Shown here: positions 7,783 to 16,310 of the stretch, one piece after another
Position numbering within the stretch: position 1 is the stretch's first letter
How the letters are laid out: every line of letters starts with the position of its first letter
Origin: CBDDFQ01 sp965227035
GTDB lineage: Bacteria; Pseudomonadota; Gammaproteobacteria; Burkholderiales; Burkholderiaceae_C
Direction: 5' to 3'
DNA: 64,000 nucleotides
NCBI GenBank assembly: GCA_965227035.1
Contig: OZ245724.1
Span: 1,364,001 to 1,428,000 of the forward strand
Notes under the pieces: generated by a model
The model's database searches: none
The model's input: only the letters and a program-made list of their open reading frames with translations
What the model was told of the DNA's origin: nothing
Translations under genes and position numbers: made by a program

Positions 7783-9417
7783 TCAGTCGACGAAGGGAAT
7801 CTCCACATACGACTCGTGAGGCGCACTCAGGTGGATCATGTCGGTGCCCATCTTTTGCGGGTTGTAGGTGTGCGCCCAGACGCCTTCGGTCACCTGCGTG
7901 TCGGTGTTGGCAATCTCGACCCGAATCCGGCTTCCAGCTTTGAACCGATACGCCATCGCGCGCAACGGGATCTCCAGATGGATCATCTTGCCCGGCTCGA
8001 TCGGGTGTTCGGACGCATGGGTGTAGTAGGGCGCCTCGACCGTGTTGACCAGCGGGTCGCGTGCATTCGGTGCACGTGATTGCGACGCGCGAAGACAACC
8101 CTTGCTCACGATGACTGCACGCGGCTGCGCACCAGGCGCTGCATTCGGATCCGCCGGAAACTGCTCGGTCACCTTGACGAACACGTCCGTGTCGTTGCGG
8201 GTGCTCTCGATATGAATCACTGCCTTGATGTTGCCGCTCATCACGCGATCGTGCGTGAGCGGGCCACTAGTGAAGGTGAGTACGCCGCGAACCGGATCCG
8301 GTCCTTGAGGAGTCATCACGGCGGTGCCCAGCGTCCACGAAGGATGAGGATAGGTGTACGACACCCAGGGCTGCGTTTCGGGATGCGGCTGGCGCGACAG
8401 GCCGCCATCGTTCAACGATTTGACGCTGCCGGTCGGCAGGGAGTTCAGCAGCCACTTCTCGCGCTTGGTGTTCGCCGGAGGCCAGACGGTATCGCTCACC
8501 CGTTCTGTCGATCCGCGAACCGGATAGTCCACAGCCGGTCTTTCGTCGTAGCTCGATTCGATGCCCTTGAGGTACTTGTCGTAGAACGGCAGCATCACAT
8601 CGCGATGAAACGGAATCGATTCGAACTCGTGCGCAGCAGCGAATGCAGACACTGCTCCGCTGATCATCAGTTTGCATTTGCTGCCCAGCAGCTTCGCAGC
8701 CAGGATGTTTCCTTCGAGATGCAAATCCTGCTTGGACCACACCCCGATAGAAAACACCGGCACATCGATCTGTTTGATTCGATGCAATGCCGTACGCTCT
8801 TCCCAGAACGCGTCGTTCAGCGGATGCTGGCTCACTTCGTAACCCAGATCCTGGGGCAACTCGCGCGGCGAATCGCCGTTGGCCGGGTATTTGTTTGCCA
8901 CGCGAACCGAGCCGTTCCACCAGCCGTTGAACCACTGCGATTCGATGCCGTTGAGCGTGCCGAAGAACTTGTAGAAATCGATCATGCCGTCGTACGGCGC
9001 AATGCAGGCCAGGTGCGGCGGCTTCTGGATGGCCATGTGCCACTGCGACATCGCGTAATACGACTGTCCGATACCGCCTACCTTGCCGTTGCACCACGTG
9101 TTCGAGGCGATCCATTCGATGATTTCGTAGTGGTCGCGCTGCTCTTTCTCGCAGAACAGCCGGTAGTCGCCGCCAGATTGGCCGGTGCCACGCACGTCGG
9201 CATGCACATACGCGTAGCCTTGCTCTACATACCAATCGATAGGTCCGGTTTCGCGCCACAGGAACTGCGGCGTGGCCGGGAGCTCGTTGTTGTCGTAGCG
9301 GTAGGGCGACGCCGCATAAAGCGTCGGGAAGGGACCATCGCCTTCGGGTCGATAGATGCGGGTGGCGATTTCAACGCCGTCCCGCATGCGAACCATCACA
9401 TCTTTTTCTTCGATCAT
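7783..9417 (-). CDS. CocE/NonD-family alpha/beta hydrolase
   Basis: A 544-residue protein of the X-Pro dipeptidyl-peptidase/cocaine-esterase family. The N-terminal alpha/beta-hydrolase domain carries the nucleophile Ser119 in GIGQSY, with the upstream DVRGTGQSGG loop typical of the family. The C-terminal part (from about residue 320) matches the jelly-roll domain, ending in GSRIRVEIANTD. No signal peptide is evident. It is convergent with the forward operon and followed by an MFS carrier gene on its own strand. A plausible job is releasing an aromatic acid from an ester or amide before CoA activation; the substrate is unknown. Confidence 0.85.
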   Translation of the reverse strand: MIEEKDVMVRMRDGVEIATRIYRPEGDGPFPTLYAASPYRYDNNELPATPQFLWRETGPIDWYVEQGYAYVHADVRGTGQSGGDYRLFCEKEQRDHYEIIEWIASNTWCNGKVGGIGQSYYAMSQWHMAIQKPPHLACIAPYDGMIDFYKFFGTLNGIESQWFNGWWNGSVRVANKYPANGDSPRELPQDLGYEVSQHPLNDAFWEERTALHRIKQIDVPVFSIGVWSKQDLHLEGNILAAKLLGSKCKLMISGAVSAFAAAHEFESIPFHRDVMLPFYDKYLKGIESSYDERPAVDYPVRGSTERVSDTVWPPANTKREKWLLNSLPTGSVKSLNDGGLSRQPHPETQPWVSYTYPHPSWTLGTAVMTPQGPDPVRGVLTFTSGPLTHDRVMSGNIKAVIHIESTRNDTDVFVKVTEQFPADPNAAPGAQPRAVIVSKGCLRASQSRAPNARDPLVNTVEAPYYTHASEHPIEPGKMIHLEIPLRAMAYRFKAGSRIRVEIANTDTQVTEGVWAHTYNPQKMGTDMIHLSAPHESYVEIPFVD

Positions 9418-9447
9418 CTGAATCCGTCGAGTCTGAAATCGCGCAAG

Positions 9448-10761
9448 TTAGTCATGCTTTGCCGCAGAAGCGCGAGCAGCCGGCGATGGCAACTGCGGCC
9501 CAAGCCGGGTCAGCAGCAACGTGGCGATCAGCGCGAAGAAGGCCATGAGCATCAGCATGGGTGGATAGCCGCCCATCTTCGCGCGTCCGACCGCGATTGC
9601 CACTGCTCCAATACCCGCGCCGAACTGGAACAGCCCGAACAGCACGCCGTACAGCTTGCCGAACGAAATGCGTCCGAAATAACGGCGGATGTAGTAGCCG
9701 AGCAAATCGAACTCGCCGCCGATACCCGCGCCGATCAGCACCGCCCACAAGACTTCATAGCCCGATGCGACGCCAAGCAATGAATAGCCGAGGAATCCGA
9801 TGATCGGCCCGGACAGGAACAGGACCGCGACCACGACGGTTCGCATTTTGTCCAGCAGGTATCCAGCAGCGAGCCGTCCGAATATCAGCCCCAGGCCCAT
9901 CATCGACTGGATGAATGCAGCGCGGGCAGGCGAGTTTCCGCCGTCGATCAACATCGGAATCTGATGAGTGGCGATGCCGGTGGTCGTGAATCCCAAAAGG
10001 ATGAACGCAGCCAGCATGTACTTGAACGAGCTAGTTGCAGCGGCCTGTTTGAAGGTGAGCCCATCGTCGGGAATCACGCGTGCTGCCAAACCATTGATCG
10101 CCTCTTCGCCTTCGCGCGGCACACCCTTGTCGGACGGCTTGTCGAAGATGAACGCCCACACGATGGGCAACACCACGACGATGCTCAAGAGTCCCAGGCC
10201 AACGTACGCGAGACGCCAGCCGAAGTTGGCCTGCAGCGCCAGAGCGATTGGCGGAACGATGGCAGCGCCTACGCCGACACCCACCGAGGTGAAGCCGAGC
10301 GCGAGGCCTAATCGCTTCTCGAACCAGGCCACCGTGACCTTGGTGTACGAACCCGACCAGGTTCCGAGTCCGCAGAGAGAAATTGCGATCCACGAGAAAT
10401 AGAAGATGGCGAGGTTGGCAGGAAGAAAGTAGAGCGACATCACGCTCAATCCCAGCAGGGGTACGGAGGTCAGCACGATCTTGCGAACGCCGAATTTGTC
10501 GATCAGCACGCCTTGCAGCATCGCGATCAGCATGACCGAGAACGACACGATGGTGTTGGCCGATGCGATCTGGGTACGGGTCCATCCAAATTCGGCTTCC
10601 AGCGGCTTGATGAACATGCCGAGTCCGAAGATGGTGAGCGTGCTCGCACCCAGCGTCACGCCGATGAACGATGCGAACACCACCCACCAGCCGAAGTAAA
10701 CCTTCGATGACGCGGACGTGCCGACTAGCGATCCCGGCTGGGACTTCACGTATGAGTTCAT
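9448..10761 (-). CDS. MFS transporter
   Basis: A 437-residue inner-membrane protein with about twelve hydrophobic helices, beginning with FGWWVVFASFIGVTLGAS, and a charged loop with IDKFGVRK after helix 2, the MFS motif A region. The organisation resembles OFA/monocarboxylate-type carriers of catabolic clusters. A GGGAGACAACA ribosome site precedes the ATG. It sits between a CocE-type hydrolase and a VOC enzyme on the same strand, so uptake of the pathway substrate (an aromatic or other organic acid) is likely. The solute cannot be deduced. Confidence 0.85.
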   Translation of the reverse strand: MNSYVKSQPGSLVGTSASSKVYFGWWVVFASFIGVTLGASTLTIFGLGMFIKPLEAEFGWTRTQIASANTIVSFSVMLIAMLQGVLIDKFGVRKIVLTSVPLLGLSVMSLYFLPANLAIFYFSWIAISLCGLGTWSGSYTKVTVAWFEKRLGLALGFTSVGVGVGAAIVPPIALALQANFGWRLAYVGLGLLSIVVVLPIVWAFIFDKPSDKGVPREGEEAINGLAARVIPDDGLTFKQAAATSSFKYMLAAFILLGFTTTGIATHQIPMLIDGGNSPARAAFIQSMMGLGLIFGRLAAGYLLDKMRTVVVAVLFLSGPIIGFLGYSLLGVASGYEVLWAVLIGAGIGGEFDLLGYYIRRYFGRISFGKLYGVLFGLFQFGAGIGAVAIAVGRAKMGGYPPMLMLMAFFALIATLLLTRLGPQLPSPAARASAAKHD

Positions 10762-10813
10762 TGTTGTCTCCCGATAATTATTTGAGTTCTGAAATGCAAT
10801 GCGAACGCGGGCG

Positions 10814-11335
10814 TCAAGACAGCGATTCGGCGTCTTTCGTCATCGCGAAACGGTCGCCGAAATCGAAGTAGTCGTCGTGCAGGAAATCGCCTTCGTAATA
10901 TTGGATTTCCCACCAGTTGTGGTCGAGGTCTTCCATGTAGAACGAATAGACGCCGTGCATGTTCTGCACGTCCAGCACCTGGCGGATTCCATATTCCTTC
11001 TGGTACTGCAGCGCCTTGGCGTGAGCCTCTTCCACTTCTGCTGCCGACTGCATATCGAGGCCCCAGTGGTTCAGCACGCTGCACGGATGAATCTGGTCGC
11101 CCACCTCGACGCAGACGATGTGAAAACGCATGCCCAGGCGCACCGCCATCGCGGGCTTGGCGTGTCGCACGCATTCGAGGCCGAGGAACTCTTCGTAGAA
11201 GCGACGTGAGGCGGCAAGATCGAAACATTCGAGCGTGCCGTGGCCCAGCACGAAGGGTCGGAGTACCGAGTTGCGCGGCGCAGGATCGACGCGGCAGTTT
11301 TCGGGGAGGGGTGTGATCGTGTTGTCAGTGGTCAT
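10814..11335 (-). CDS. VOC-family metalloenzyme (glyoxalase/extradiol dioxygenase fold)
   Basis: A 173-residue vicinal-oxygen-chelate protein. The betaalphabetabetabeta modules and a His32/His90/Glu143 set (LGHGTLE, LNHWGLD, HNWWEIQYYEG) match the 2-His-1-Glu metal site of extradiol dioxygenases and glyoxalases, so it is probably an active metalloenzyme. It ends 52 bp before the MFS gene and begins 16 bp after the flavoreductase gene, in one operon. Ring cleavage of a catecholic product is possible, but extradiol dioxygenases are usually longer (two-domain), so isomerase or lyase roles remain open. Confidence 0.78.
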   Translation of the reverse strand: MTTDNTITPLPENCRVDPAPRNSVLRPFVLGHGTLECFDLAASRRFYEEFLGLECVRHAKPAMAVRLGMRFHIVCVEVGDQIHPCSVLNHWGLDMQSAAEVEEAHAKALQYQKEYGIRQVLDVQNMHGVYSFYMEDLDHNWWEIQYYEGDFLHDDYFDFGDRFAMTKDAESLS

Positions 11336-11351
11336 GCTTTCACCTTTGATT

Positions 11352-12395
11352 TCATTCTTTGTTCGCCATCGCCTTATCCGCTTCGCTGATGAACGCGTCG
11401 CTCAGGAACTGATCCGCGGGTAACGACGCCATCGCCCCGAAATCGCGCGATGCCGCCTCGATCATCGGAGGCGCTCCGCAGGCGTAGACACGCCACGAGG
11501 ACATGTCGGGCAGGTCGGCCAATACCGCCTGATGTACGAAGCCGGTCCGTCCTGTCCATGCGTCTTCGGCGGTAGCCTCGCTGAGCACCGGGATGTATTC
11601 GATATGCGAGTGATCAGCCGCCCATTGCAGCGCCTGCTCGTGCATGTACAGATCCTTCTTGCGACGTCCGCCCCAGTAGAAGCGGATCGGATTGGTCATG
11701 CCGACTTCGAGCGATTTTTCGATCATCGATTTGATCGGAGCGAAACCGGTACCGGTTGCCAGCATCACGATCGGGCGGGTGTCGGTTTCGTCCAGAAAGA
11801 AAGTGCCTCGCGCCACATCGACCCGCAGCATGTCGCGCACCTTGAGCGCCGAGAACACGTGATCGGTGAACACCCCGCCAGGCAAATGACGAATATGCAG
11901 TTCGAACTGACGCAGACCTTCGGCGATAGGCATGTTGGCTATCGAATACGAACGGCGCACGCCGTCCTTGAGCACGATGTCGAGGTACTGGCCCGCGCGC
12001 GAAACAACAGGATCGTTCGGCGGCAGGTTGATGACCAGCTTCATGACATCCGGGGCGAGCTTGTCGGCAGACAGAACCCGCGCCGGGTACATGCGTGACG
12101 GGCGCGTGAGCGCGGGATCGTATTCGTTGACCTCGATCGTGCAGTCGGACTGCGGTTTTGCGCAGCAGAGATGCGCATAGCCCTGTTCGCGTTCGGAATC
12201 GCTCAGGTAGTGCGAGTTGACATTGCCCAGATCGACGCGCCCTTGCACCACCTTCCCGCGACAGGTTTTGCAGACGCCGGACCGGCAGCTGTAATGCAGG
12301 CCGGCGCCAGAGTTGAGTCCGGCGCGCAGGATATCCGCGTCGTTGCCGCAGGTGAACTGGCGGCCGCTCGGCATCAGCGTGATGGTGAAGTCCAT
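11352..12395 (-). CDS. 2Fe-2S ferredoxin / FAD-dependent oxygenase reductase
   Basis: A 347-residue fusion. An N-terminal plant-type ferredoxin domain has Cys37, Cys42, Cys45 and a Cys at 77/78. It is followed by a ferredoxin-NADP-reductase module with RRSYSIAN (147-154) for FAD and LATGTGFAPIKSM for NAD(P)H. This is the electron-transfer component of multicomponent aromatic oxygenases or of AscD-like dehydrases. The ATG at 12395 has GGAGA upstream and begins the ferredoxin domain; the frame stays open 29 codons earlier. No terminal oxygenase gene is in the island, so its partner must be encoded elsewhere. It is divergent from the LysR gene at 12552. Confidence 0.88.
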   Translation of the reverse strand: MDFTITLMPSGRQFTCGNDADILRAGLNSGAGLHYSCRSGVCKTCRGKVVQGRVDLGNVNSHYLSDSEREQGYAHLCCAKPQSDCTIEVNEYDPALTRPSRMYPARVLSADKLAPDVMKLVINLPPNDPVVSRAGQYLDIVLKDGVRRSYSIANMPIAEGLRQFELHIRHLPGGVFTDHVFSALKVRDMLRVDVARGTFFLDETDTRPIVMLATGTGFAPIKSMIEKSLEVGMTNPIRFYWGGRRKKDLYMHEQALQWAADHSHIEYIPVLSEATAEDAWTGRTGFVHQAVLADLPDMSSWRVYACGAPPMIEAASRDFGAMASLPADQFLSDAFISEADKAMANKE

Positions 12396-12505
12396 CGGGT
12401 GTTGTCTCCGCTTTTTTATTTCTTGCCGGATCGTATGAGCCAGCGGGAAAAACGTCCAACAAATAGTCGTGATGCTCTCCATGTGCAGCGCAAATAACTA
12501 GGGAG

Positions 12506-12521
12506 AACCCGCCTACGGGTT
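12506..12521. promoter_or_regulatory. Palindrome between reductase operon and LysR gene (operator candidate)
   Basis: A perfect 6-bp inverted repeat, AACCCG-CCTA-CGGGTT, lies in the 156-bp divergent region between the reductase gene (start 12395) and the LysR gene (start 12552). Position and symmetry fit an operator for the adjacent LysR regulator, though it is shorter than a typical T-N11-A LysR site. A small RNA hairpin is the alternative. Confidence 0.35.
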
Positions 12522-12536
12522 TGCCCGGACGACTTC

Positions 12537-12542
12537 TATACT
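12537..12542 (+). promoter_or_regulatory. Candidate -10 element of the LysR gene (near-leaderless)
   Basis: TATACT ends 9 bases before the ATG at 12552, and no Shine-Dalgarno sequence is seen between them. If this is the -10 box, the transcript would begin about at the start codon. No good -35 hexamer was found at 17 bp, so this is tentative. Confidence 0.3.
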
Positions 12543-12551
12543 GATTCGGCG

Positions 12552-13496
12552 ATGAACATCAACACGGTCGACCTGAATCTGTTCCTGGTTTTCGAGGCGA
12601 TTCACTCCACGCGCAGCGTGACGCTGGCCGGTGAAAAGGTTTGCATGACGCAGTCGGCGGTCAGCAATGCGCTCAAGCGTTTGCGCGAACGCTTCGACGA
12701 TCCTCTGTTCGTTCGTACACCTCAGGGCATGGTGCCGACCCCGCTGGCATCACAGCTGATCGGGCCGATCAGCGAAGGCCTCGAAAAATTCAATCGAGTG
12801 CTCAATCAGGTCGAGCGCTTCGAACCCAAAATCTCGAGCCGCGTGTTCCGCATCGCGATCAACGACATCGGTCAACTCGTGATCATCCCGCCCTTGATTG
12901 CGATGGCGCGTCGTCAGGCGCCGTTCGTGAAGTTCGAAACCACCGGCGCGTCCGAAGAAGAAGCCCGTCAGATGCTGATCGAGGGACGCGTGGATCTCGC
13001 GCTCGGCAGCTGGGCGCCCATGGGCGCGGGCTTTCACGACTACACCCTGTTCGACGAAACATTCGTCGCACTCATGAGCACCAGTTATCCGATCAAGTCG
13101 GAGTCGTTGAGCGCGGAGCAGTATCTGGCGGCCGAGCATCTTGCGTACAGGCCGAGCGGCGCAAGCGACGAAGCCTTGCAGCACACGCTGGCCAACGAGA
13201 ACCTGCTCGCCCAGCGTAACGTGGTGCTGACCGCAGCGCACTCGCTGGGACTGTCCGCGGTGTTGTCATCGTCGAATCTGATTTTGTCGGTACCGTACCG
13301 TTTGGCGCAGGCCATGATGCAGGCGAGATCGGACTTGAGGATCGCGCGCCTGCCGTTTCAGGTCGGGCCGTTTCCGGTGCGCCAGCAGTGGCACGACCGG
13401 AACGACGCCGATAGCGCGAACCGCTGGTTGCGCCAGATTCTCTTCGACGTGTTCCAGGAAAAGCGAGTGCCCGACATAGAAGTGCAGCTCGCCTGA
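12552..13496 (+). CDS. LysR-family transcriptional regulator (NodD/NahR-like branch)
   Basis: A 314-residue LysR regulator. The N-terminal helix-turn-helix (VDLNLFLVFEAIHSTRSVTLAG, then TQSAVSNALKRLRERFDDPLFVR) is characteristic of the branch including NodD, NahR and DntR, many of which respond to aromatic acids. The C-terminal effector domain follows from about residue 95. It is divergent from the reductase-VOC-MFS-hydrolase operon and convergent with the FAH-family gene. It is the likeliest controller of the reverse-strand operon, with an aromatic inducer (inferred from family). Confidence 0.88.
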   Translation: MNINTVDLNLFLVFEAIHSTRSVTLAGEKVCMTQSAVSNALKRLRERFDDPLFVRTPQGMVPTPLASQLIGPISEGLEKFNRVLNQVERFEPKISSRVFRIAINDIGQLVIIPPLIAMARRQAPFVKFETTGASEEEARQMLIEGRVDLALGSWAPMGAGFHDYTLFDETFVALMSTSYPIKSESLSAEQYLAAEHLAYRPSGASDEALQHTLANENLLAQRNVVLTAAHSLGLSAVLSSSNLILSVPYRLAQAMMQARSDLRIARLPFQVGPFPVRQQWHDRNDADSANRWLRQILFDVFQEKRVPDIEVQLA

Positions 13497-13514
13497 CCGG
13501 ATCGGTGATACGTC

Positions 13515-14468
13515 TTAGCGAATCGTGTTGCGCAACACACCCAGACTGCTGATTTCCACTTCGATCACATCGCCCGGTTTCATGAACACCGGCGGCTTGC
13601 GTCCGACACCCACACCTGCCGGAGTGCCGGTCAGCAGAACGTCTCCGGGCACGAAGGTGTACCACTTGGAAAAATGCTCGATGGTTCTTCCGATCGTGAA
13701 AATCAGATCGGAAACTTCCGCGTCCTGCATGACCTTGCCGTTCAACCGCGTCGTGAGCCTGAGCGCGCCAACGTCCTTGATTTCATCCATGGTGACGAGT
13801 GCAGGGCCGAGCGGAGTGAAGCCGTCGAACTGCTTGCCCATGATGTTCACTTCCCAGGTGCTGCGAGCCTCCCACGGCGCTTTCGCTTCCCACACAGGGT
13901 AGACCCAGTCGCGCGCGGAAATGTCGTTGGCAACCATGAGGCCCGCCACGTACGACATCGCGTCGGCCTCAGACACCGCGTGGCAGGTTTTGCCGAACAC
14001 GACGGCGAGTTCGCCTTCGTAATCCATGTGGTGCTGTGCGTGCGGAGGAATGTGCACATCGACGCCGGGCGCGGTGACCGATCCGCTGGCCTTGATGAAG
14101 CCAGTGGGCTGCGCCGGGGTCGGCGTGCCTGCCATTTCGGCCAGATGCGATTTGTACGCGAGACCCGCAGCCAGCACGAGGCGCGGATGCGGAATCGGCG
14201 ATTGAAGCGGCGTGTCGGCTGCGGTGACGATGCCGCGAAGGCGTAGCGCCTGCAAATCTTTCGCGCCGAGTTTTTCGACGCGATCGACGATGGTCTTGAC
14301 GATCTTCAGTCCGGCATCTCCGCCGTTCAGGATGTCCTGCAGCGTGTTGGGCATCCAGGTTTCGATGGTGCCGGCTTGCGCAGCGCGTGCGAGATGCAGG
14401 ATCTCTCCGGACTTCAGCAGCGCTCCTGCGCTGCCCGAAGGGGCGTTGTCGATATTGACGAGCTTCAT
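13515..14468 (-). CDS. Fumarylacetoacetate hydrolase (FAH) family protein
   Basis: A 317-residue FAH-fold enzyme. The metal ligands are visible as Glu151 and Glu153 in MDYEGELAVVFGK and Asp182 in ANDISARDW. The family contains fumarylacetoacetase, acylpyruvate hydrolases and the hydratases/decarboxylases of homoprotocatechuate degradation. The start at 14468 has a GGAGACAA ribosome site. The gene ends 19 bp from the convergent LysR gene at the island's edge, so a role in opening or hydrolysing a ring-cleavage product fits. The exact reaction cannot be assigned. Confidence 0.82.
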   Translation of the reverse strand: MKLVNIDNAPSGSAGALLKSGEILHLARAAQAGTIETWMPNTLQDILNGGDAGLKIVKTIVDRVEKLGAKDLQALRLRGIVTAADTPLQSPIPHPRLVLAAGLAYKSHLAEMAGTPTPAQPTGFIKASGSVTAPGVDVHIPPHAQHHMDYEGELAVVFGKTCHAVSEADAMSYVAGLMVANDISARDWVYPVWEAKAPWEARSTWEVNIMGKQFDGFTPLGPALVTMDEIKDVGALRLTTRLNGKVMQDAEVSDLIFTIGRTIEHFSKWYTFVPGDVLLTGTPAGVGVGRKPPVFMKPGDVIEVEISSLGVLRNTIR

Positions 14469-14487
14469 TCTTGTTTGTCTCCAGTCA

Positions 14488-14521
14488 TAAAAAAAGGCGA
14501 CACCATCGTATGGGTCGCCTT
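14488..14521 (-). terminator. Rho-independent terminator of adk
   Basis: An 8-bp stem (GTCGCCTT/AAGGCGAC, arms at 14514-14521 and 14494-14501) is followed on the minus strand by seven T residues. It lies 70 bp after the adk stop and just before the FAH-family start, separating adk from the catabolic island. Confidence 0.75.
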
Positions 14522-14590
14522 GGATTCTGTCCAATTGACAGCGGTGATGGGGCACATCGCGTTTGTCGATGTGTCGCCCAAAAATTCGTT

Positions 14591-15244
14591 TCAGCTCAAA
14601 GCTGCGAACACTCGGGAAGTGATCTCGTCGACCGTGCCCATGCCGCTGATGGCGCGGTACTTGGGTGCGTTGGCCGGATCGGCCTTGGCCCAGCCAGAGT
14701 AGTAGTCGACCAGCGGGCGTGTTTGCGACGCGTAGACCTCCAGGCGCTTGGCAACGGTGGCTTCCTTGTCGTCATCGCGCTGGATCAGGTCTTCGCCGGT
14801 CACATCGTCTTTGCCTTCCACCTTCGGCGGATTGAACTTGACGTGATACGTGCGACCCGACGCAGCGTGCGAGCGGCGACCGCTCATGCGTTCGATGATG
14901 GCCTCGAAGGGCACATCGATTTCGAGAACGTAATCGAGCTTCACGCCAGCCGTCTTCAACGCGTCTGCCTGGGGAATCGTGCGGGGAAAACCGTCGAACA
15001 GAAAGCCTTTTGCGCAATCGGGTTGGGTAATGCGTTCCTTCACCAGATTGATGATCAGGTCGTCGCTGACCAATGCGCCGGATTCCATGATGCTTTTTGC
15101 CTGCAGGCCAAGCGGAGTACCGGCTTTCACGGCTGCACGGAGCATGTCGCCTGTGGAAATTTGGGGGATACCAAACTTCTGGCAGATGAATGTCGCTTGC
15201 GTGCCTTTGCCAGCGCCGGGAGCGCCCAACAAAATTAGTCTCAT
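14591..15244 (-). CDS. adk: Adenylate kinase
   Basis: A 217-residue long-form adenylate kinase that interconverts AMP + ATP and 2 ADP. The P-loop GAPGAGKGT is at residues 7-15, the AMP-binding segment around STGDMLR, the GFPRT motif and the LID domain with RRSHAASGRTYHVKFNPP. The LID lacks the four zinc cysteines of some Gram-positive enzymes, as expected for proteobacteria. It follows kdsB on the same strand with a 131-bp gap. Confidence 0.97.
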   Translation of the reverse strand: MRLILLGAPGAGKGTQATFICQKFGIPQISTGDMLRAAVKAGTPLGLQAKSIMESGALVSDDLIINLVKERITQPDCAKGFLFDGFPRTIPQADALKTAGVKLDYVLEIDVPFEAIIERMSGRRSHAASGRTYHVKFNPPKVEGKDDVTGEDLIQRDDDKEATVAKRLEVYASQTRPLVDYYSGWAKADPANAPKYRAISGMGTVDEITSRVFAALS

Positions 15245-15375
15245 GGAAGTCCTCGAAAAGTGTGAAATCTGGCGCCGTTTGTCTGCCGGGGCAGCTGACG
15301 GCGCCTTCGTTTTTCGCGCGATTTTGGCCGTGCTTTTTTTGGTTCAAGGATAGCATGCGTGTGCATGCCGTCTGC

Positions 15376-16131
15376 TTACTGCGCCAGAGTGGAAATCAGC
15401 TGGCGAACCCGCTCCAGATCCTGCGGTGTATCGACCCCCGGTCCCGGCGCATGCTGGGTCGTGTGCACCACTATCCGATACCCGTGCCACATGGCGCGAA
15501 GTTGCTCCAGCGATTCGATCGTCTCGATCGGCGACACCGCCATGGTGGGAAACGCTTTGAGGAAACCGACGCGGTATCCGTAAATGCCGACATGACGCAG
15601 CGGGCCGGGCGATGGCAGCGCGCCTTGGGCGCCATCACGTTTGAAAGGGATTGGCGAGCGAGAAAAATACAAGGCAAGGCCCGATTTGTCGGTCACGACC
15701 TTTACCACGTTCGCATTCGCGAAATCTTCTTCGCTGGTAATTTCATGCGCCGCAGTGCTCATGGAAGCGTGAGGCGCGTCCTTCAAAAGCATGGCCACCG
15801 CGTCGATGAGTGCCGGGTCGATCAGCGGCTCGTCACCCTGAACGTTCACCACGATTTCGTCATCGGCCAATCCCAGCAATGTGCAGGCTTCAGCAAGGCG
15901 GTCGCTGCCGGAGGGGTGATCGACCGCAGTGAGCAGCGCGGGAACGTCGTGTTCGGTGCAGGCATCGACGATGCTCTGACTGTCCGCGGCGACCACAACC
16001 TTTGCGGCTGAAGATTTCATGGCCTGGCGGGCAACCCGCGCCACCATGGGCAGTCCGCCGATATCGGCGAGAGGTTTGTTCGGCAGACGGGTCGATGCGA
16101 GCCGGGCCGGCACGATCACCGTGAAGCTCAA
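15376..16131 (-). CDS. kdsB: CMP-Kdo synthetase (3-deoxy-manno-octulosonate cytidylyltransferase)
   Basis: KdsB activates Kdo with CTP for lipopolysaccharide inner-core synthesis. The 251-residue protein has the nucleotidyltransferase start VIVPARLASTRLPNKPL and the NVQGDEPLIDP motif. The open frame runs 50 codons further upstream, but the family's N-terminus coincides with a TTG at 16131. That TTG overlaps the TGA of the Trm112-like gene (TTGA), so I take TTG as the start and translational coupling as likely. It is part of exbB-exbD-lpxK-Trm112-kdsB. Confidence 0.93.
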   Translation of the reverse strand: MSFTVIVPARLASTRLPNKPLADIGGLPMVARVARQAMKSSAAKVVVAADSQSIVDACTEHDVPALLTAVDHPSGSDRLAEACTLLGLADDEIVVNVQGDEPLIDPALIDAVAMLLKDAPHASMSTAAHEITSEEDFANANVVKVVTDKSGLALYFSRSPIPFKRDGAQGALPSPGPLRHVGIYGYRVGFLKAFPTMAVSPIETIESLEQLRAMWHGYRIVVHTTQHAPGPGVDTPQDLERVRQLISTLAQ

Positions 16132-16310
16132 AGCCCGAGCTCCTCGTCGGTCATGGTGCGGGCTTCGTTTTCCAGAAGGATCGGTATGCCGTCGCGTACC
16201 GGGTACGCAAGCCTGGCAGAACGCGACAGGAGCTCCTGCTTTTCGCGATCGAATTCGAGCGAGCCCTTGGTCACGGGGCACACGAGCAGTTCAAGAAGTT
16301 TGCTGTCCAT
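16128..16310 (-). CDS. Trm112/YcaR family small protein
   Basis: A 60-residue protein with the signature LLELLVCPVTKGSLEF and AYPVRDGIPILLENEAR, the UPF0434/YcaR family related to Trm112. It has Cys11 but not the paired cysteines of zinc-binding versions. Function in bacteria is not established. It overlaps the end of lpxK by 20 bp and the start of kdsB by 4 bp, the conserved position of ycaR between these genes. An in-frame extension upstream is out-of-frame lpxK sequence. Confidence 0.9.
   Translation of the reverse strand: MDSKLLELLVCPVTKGSLEFDREKQELLSRSARLAYPVRDGIPILLENEARTMTDEELGL

Noticed and set aside
8080..9783. 567-codon plus-strand frame across the CocE-type gene
   Set aside because: It runs across the CocE-type gene into the MFS gene on the other strand and shows no domain.
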